Positions 12,103 to 15,118 of a DNA stretch of 15,118 bases are shown here, in pieces (the stretch's first letter is position 1; each line of letters opens with the position of its first letter). The DNA is taken from positions 1-15,118 of the forward strand of contig CAZOBP010000058.1 of the NCBI GenBank assembly GCA_964577995.1. Reading direction: 5' to 3'. Below the pieces are notes generated by a model. The model did no database searches and was not told the DNA's origin. It worked only from the letters and a program-made list of their open reading frames with translations. The DNA comes from JAUVXJ01 sp964577995. GTDB taxonomy: Bacteria; Chloroflexota; Anaerolineae; UBA7937; B3-Chlor. Made by a program: the position numbers and the translations under genes.

Positions 12103-14112
12103 ATGGAAGATCTTGTTAAGATAGTACCCCTCATCCCGTTGGTTCCCCTCCTCACCTTTGCGATCATCGCCATCTACGCGAGGCGATATCACAAGGTGAG
12201 TAGCTATCTGGCGGTGGCCGCCATATTCATCTCCTGGCTGCTCTCCATGGTCATCGTCTTCAACGCGGTGGTCCAGATGCCGCATTTCGCCGAGGAGCCA
12301 GCGGTTCACCTGACACTGCTGCGTATTCCTACTGGCGCCACCACGCTGGACATAGGCATGCAGATCGACCCCCTCACTGTGGCCCTGCTATTCATGGTGC
12401 CCACTGTCTGCCTGATGATCTTCATCTACTCTATGGGCTACATGGAGGGGGACCCGCTGTACTCGCGCTTCTTCGCCTACATCTGCCTCTTCGCCACAGG
12501 GATGCTGGGCCTGGTGGTGGCCGACAACCTGCTATTACTCTTCGTCTCGTGGGAGGTGATGGGGCTCTGTTCCTATCTGCTCATCGGGTTCTGGTACGAG
12601 AAGCCGTCTGCGATGTGGGCTGGACTGAAGGCTTTCATCACCACCCGCATCGGCGACGTGCTGCTCATGCTGGGCATGGTCATCCTCTACTCCCAGACGG
12701 GAGCCTTGAGGTTCGAGACCGTGTTCGCAGGCGTTGAGCACCTGGCGGAGACCAATCCCACCCTGATGTACATCACGGCGCTGCTCGTCTTCGGCGGTGC
12801 CGTGGGCAAGTCGGCCCAGTTTCCGCTTCACGTCTGGCTGCCCGACGCCATGGAGGGCCCAACCCCTGTCTCGGCGCTCATCCACGCCGCCACCATGGTC
12901 GCCGCTGGCGTCTTCCTGGTGGCCAGGATGTTGCCCATCTTCCTGGTCCTGAGCGGGATGCCCGCACTCGCCTGGGTGGCCGCCATTGGCGCTATCACCG
13001 CCTTCTTCGCGTCCACCGTGGCCATCGCCCAGGACGACATCAAGCGAGTGCTGGCCTACTCCACCATCAGCCAGCTAGGCTACATGATCATGGCTCTGGG
13101 CATCGGCGGCTTCGTGGCAGCGGTCTTCCACTTGATCACTCACGCCTTTTTCAAGGCACTCTTGTTCCTGGGTTCGGGTTCGGTCATCCACGGCGTGGGC
13201 ACCAACGACATGATGGAGATGGGCGGCCTGCGCAAGAAGATGCCCTACACCTTCTGGACCTTCCTGGTGGGCATGTTGGCCCTGGCTGGCGTGCCGCCAT
13301 TGGCCGGATTCTGGAGCAAGGACGAGATTCTGGCTGTCGCCTTCGTACAGAACCCTGTGGTCTGGGTGATGGGTACCTTGGCCGCCTTCATCACGGCCTT
13401 CTACATGACCCGGCAGGTGTGTCTCACCTTCGCTGGCCAGCCGCGCAACAAGGAGATCCACGCCCACGAGAGTCCACCGGTGATGTACGTGCCGTTGATC
13501 CTCCTGGCCGTGGGTGCAGCATTGCTGGGGTTGCTGGGCGTGCCCGCAGAGCTGCCTGTTCTGGGGCCACTCCTGGGCAACAACCCCTTCCATCACTTCC
13601 TGGCCGAGCAGTTCAGCCAGTGGCACTACGCCCACCTGCCTCACGTGGGGTTCAACGGCTCGGTGATGCTTATCTCCATCGCCATGGCGGGATTGGGAAT
13701 CGGCTTGGGCTATCTTCTCTACGGGCGCAAGCCCCTCGAGGAGGGCCAGCGAGACCCCCTGGAGCGCCTGGGTGTCATCTGGACCCTGCTGAGGAACAAG
13801 TACTACATAGATGAGATTTATCGCGCCACCGTCATCCGCGCGGCCATCGGTCTGGCCGACGTACTCTTCAGGTTCGACCTGGGTATCATCGACACCATCG
13901 TCAATCTGGTCGGCAAGCTCACCGAGCGCTGGGCGTACGTGAGCGGTCTTTTCGACACCTACGTCATCGATGGTATCGTCAACGGTGTGGGCCGGGTGAC
14001 CTCAGCCGTGGGTGAGGAGCTCCGCTACATCCAGACCGGTCGCGTACAGAACTACATGGTCATCGTCGTCATCAGCGTGGTGTTGCTGATGGGCGTGTTC
14101 CTGTACATGTAA
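12103..14112 (+). CDS. nuoL: NADH-quinone oxidoreductase subunit L (antiporter-like)
   Basis: A 669-residue antiporter-like proton-pumping subunit at the far end of the membrane arm, ending in the long lateral helix. Channel residues are present: E151 in LFVSWEVMGLCSYLL, K236 in GGAVGKSAQFPLHVWLP and H261 in SALIHAATMV. The DDIKRVLAYSTISQLGYM block with its channel lysine follows. The C-terminal third adds the segment RNKYYIDEIYRATVIRAAIG and a final hydrophobic anchor, as in full-length NuoL rather than MrpA. I chose the ATG at 12103 with GAGG 5 bases upstream; a GTG two codons earlier lies on the ribosome site. NuoM follows after 24 bases. Confidence 0.96.
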   Translation: MEDLVKIVPLIPLVPLLTFAIIAIYARRYHKVSSYLAVAAIFISWLLSMVIVFNAVVQMPHFAEEPAVHLTLLRIPTGATTLDIGMQIDPLTVALLFMVPTVCLMIFIYSMGYMEGDPLYSRFFAYICLFATGMLGLVVADNLLLLFVSWEVMGLCSYLLIGFWYEKPSAMWAGLKAFITTRIGDVLLMLGMVILYSQTGALRFETVFAGVEHLAETNPTLMYITALLVFGGAVGKSAQFPLHVWLPDAMEGPTPVSALIHAATMVAAGVFLVARMLPIFLVLSGMPALAWVAAIGAITAFFASTVAIAQDDIKRVLAYSTISQLGYMIMALGIGGFVAAVFHLITHAFFKALLFLGSGSVIHGVGTNDMMEMGGLRKKMPYTFWTFLVGMLALAGVPPLAGFWSKDEILAVAFVQNPVVWVMGTLAAFITAFYMTRQVCLTFAGQPRNKEIHAHESPPVMYVPLILLAVGAALLGLLGVPAELPVLGPLLGNNPFHHFLAEQFSQWHYAHLPHVGFNGSVMLISIAMAGLGIGLGYLLYGRKPLEEGQRDPLERLGVIWTLLRNKYYIDEIYRATVIRAAIGLADVLFRFDLGIIDTIVNLVGKLTERWAYVSGLFDTYVIDGIVNGVGRVTSAVGEELRYIQTGRVQNYMVIVVISVVLLMGVFLYM

Positions 14113-14136
14113 GTAGACTTCGAGGAGGATGCTTAA

Positions 14137-15118
14137 ATGGAAGGCTTCCCGATTCTGACCGTGATCACCCTCACCCCACTATTGGGGGCGTTGGTGGTTC
14201 TGGCTATCCCCCGGGACAAAGAGAGGGCCATCAAGCTCTTCGCTATACTGCTCAGTCTGATCCCTCTTGTCCTCTCCATCGTGGTCTGGTTCAACTACGA
14301 TTCCCAGGCCGCGACGCTTCAGTTCGCGGAAGAGTACCAGTGGATACCCACCCTGAACATCAAGTATCGCTTGGGTGTGGACGGCATCAGCGTGCCCATG
14401 GTCTTCTTAACCGCGCTGTTGACCGTCATCTCGCTCTACTACTCTTCCCACGTGATCAAGGTGCGGGTCAAGGAGTACTTCTTCTTCTTCCTCCTCCTGG
14501 AGATGGGCATGATGGGAGTCTTCACCTCCCTGGACTTCTTCCTGTTCTACGTCTTCTGGGAGATCGGGCTGGTGCCCATGTACTTCCTGATCGGCGTCTG
14601 GGGGGGCGAGCGTCGGGAATACGCCGCCATCAAGTTCTTCCTCTACACCCTGTCCGGCAGCGTGCTCATGCTGATCGCCATCCTGGCCATGTACTTCGCC
14701 GAAGGAACCTTCGACATCATAGAGATGGCGTCGCGACAACCCTTCTCTGACAACACTTTTCTGCAGGGTCTGGCCTTCTGGGGCATCTTCGCCGCCTTCG
14801 CCATCAAGGTACCCCTCTTCCCGTTCCACACCTGGTTGCCCGATGCCCACGTCGAGGCCCCTACGGCGGGTAGCGTGATCCTTGCCGGCGTGCTGCTCAA
14901 GTTGGGCTGCTACGGTTTCCTGCGCATCCTCCTCCCGATCTTCCCGCAAGCTTTCCAGACCTATGCGCCCATCGTGGGAGTGCTGGCGCTGATCAGCATC
15001 GTCTATGGTGCGCTCGTCTCCATGGCCCAGTGGGACCTGAAGAAGCTCATCGCCTACTCTTCCGTCAACCACATGGGATACGTGATGCTGGGCGTGGCTG
15101 CCGCCGCCTACGCGGGGG
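14137..15118 (+). CDS. nuoM: NADH-quinone oxidoreductase subunit M (partial, runs off the window)
   Basis: The first 327 codons of an antiporter-like proton-pumping subunit; the frame is open to the right edge, so about a third is missing. The ATG at 14137 has AGGAGG 8 bases upstream. Key residues are E142 in FWEIGLVPMYFLIG (E144 in E. coli), K224 in FAIKVPLFPFHTWLPDAH and K255 in GVLLKLGCYGF. MAQWDLKKLIAYSSVNHMGY follows at about residues 296-315. The VEAPTAGSVILAG wording is typical of NuoM rather than NuoL or NuoN. A nuoN gene would be expected next, outside the window. Confidence 0.96.
   Translation, partial: MEGFPILTVITLTPLLGALVVLAIPRDKERAIKLFAILLSLIPLVLSIVVWFNYDSQAATLQFAEEYQWIPTLNIKYRLGVDGISVPMVFLTALLTVISLYYSSHVIKVRVKEYFFFFLLLEMGMMGVFTSLDFFLFYVFWEIGLVPMYFLIGVWGGERREYAAIKFFLYTLSGSVLMLIAILAMYFAEGTFDIIEMASRQPFSDNTFLQGLAFWGIFAAFAIKVPLFPFHTWLPDAHVEAPTAGSVILAGVLLKLGCYGFLRILLPIFPQAFQTYAPIVGVLALISIVYGALVSMAQWDLKKLIAYSSVNHMGYVMLGVAAAAYAG

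Noticed and set aside
12535..12885. Minus-strand open frames inside nuoL and other nuo genes
   Set aside because: All are antisense to clear complex I subunits, are rich in His, Gln and Arg, and lack starts with ribosome sites.
1..15118. CRISPR arrays, tRNA or rRNA genes, insertion sequences
   Set aside because: I saw no regularly spaced repeats, no tRNA-like GTTCRANNC arms in context, no rRNA motifs, and no transposase or integrase reading on either strand.

Overview
The window is GC-rich bacterial DNA with two parts. Positions 1 to about 6640 are an accessory-looking block read entirely from the minus strand. Positions about 6640 to 15118 are a plus-strand respiratory complex I (nuo) operon that runs off the right edge. 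GTG and possibly TTG starts, a FemAB-type transferase beside complex I, a toast_rack-type lipoprotein and a nuo cluster without E, F and G would fit Chloroflexota (an Anaerolineae-like lineage). That placement is inference from gene style, not from a marker gene.

Minus-strand block, in the direction of transcription: a FemAB-family aminoacyl transferase gene (6638-5574); a RelE/ParE-type toxin-antitoxin pair (5509-5007); a remnant of a second Fic protein that keeps only its C-terminal winged helix (4900-4718); a detached copy of the femAB 3' end (4606-4487); an intact class II Fic AMPylase-type gene (4324-3143); a cluster of TTGTAC palindromes (3133-3073); a second, more diverged femAB tail (3053-2985); a gene with a HEPN-like RNxxxH motif (2898-1933); a conserved uncharacterised gene (about 1855-1148); and a toast_rack-like lipoprotein gene (932-216).

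The complex I operon is nuoA-B-C-D-H-I-J-K-L-M, the last truncated, with short gaps or ATGA overlaps. The NADH-oxidising module nuoE-F-G is absent from between D and H. The encoded enzyme therefore has the quinone-reducing and proton-pumping parts. It must take electrons either from EFG proteins encoded elsewhere or directly from another donor such as ferredoxin. Iron-sulfur, quinone-site and channel residues are intact in every subunit examined. A sigma70-like promoter (TTGACC, 17 bases, TACAAT) lies about 120 bases before nuoA, in a divergent region shared with femAB.

The most unusual feature is the repeated femAB 3' end. The same 23-codon segment occurs three times in the same orientation: once in the intact gene and twice as a detached tail. 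Each copy lies just upstream of a different accessory gene, and the copies diverge more with distance from the intact gene. This is what serial insertion at the femAB 3' end would leave, although no integrase is visible. Erosion of tandem femAB paralogs is the main alternative.
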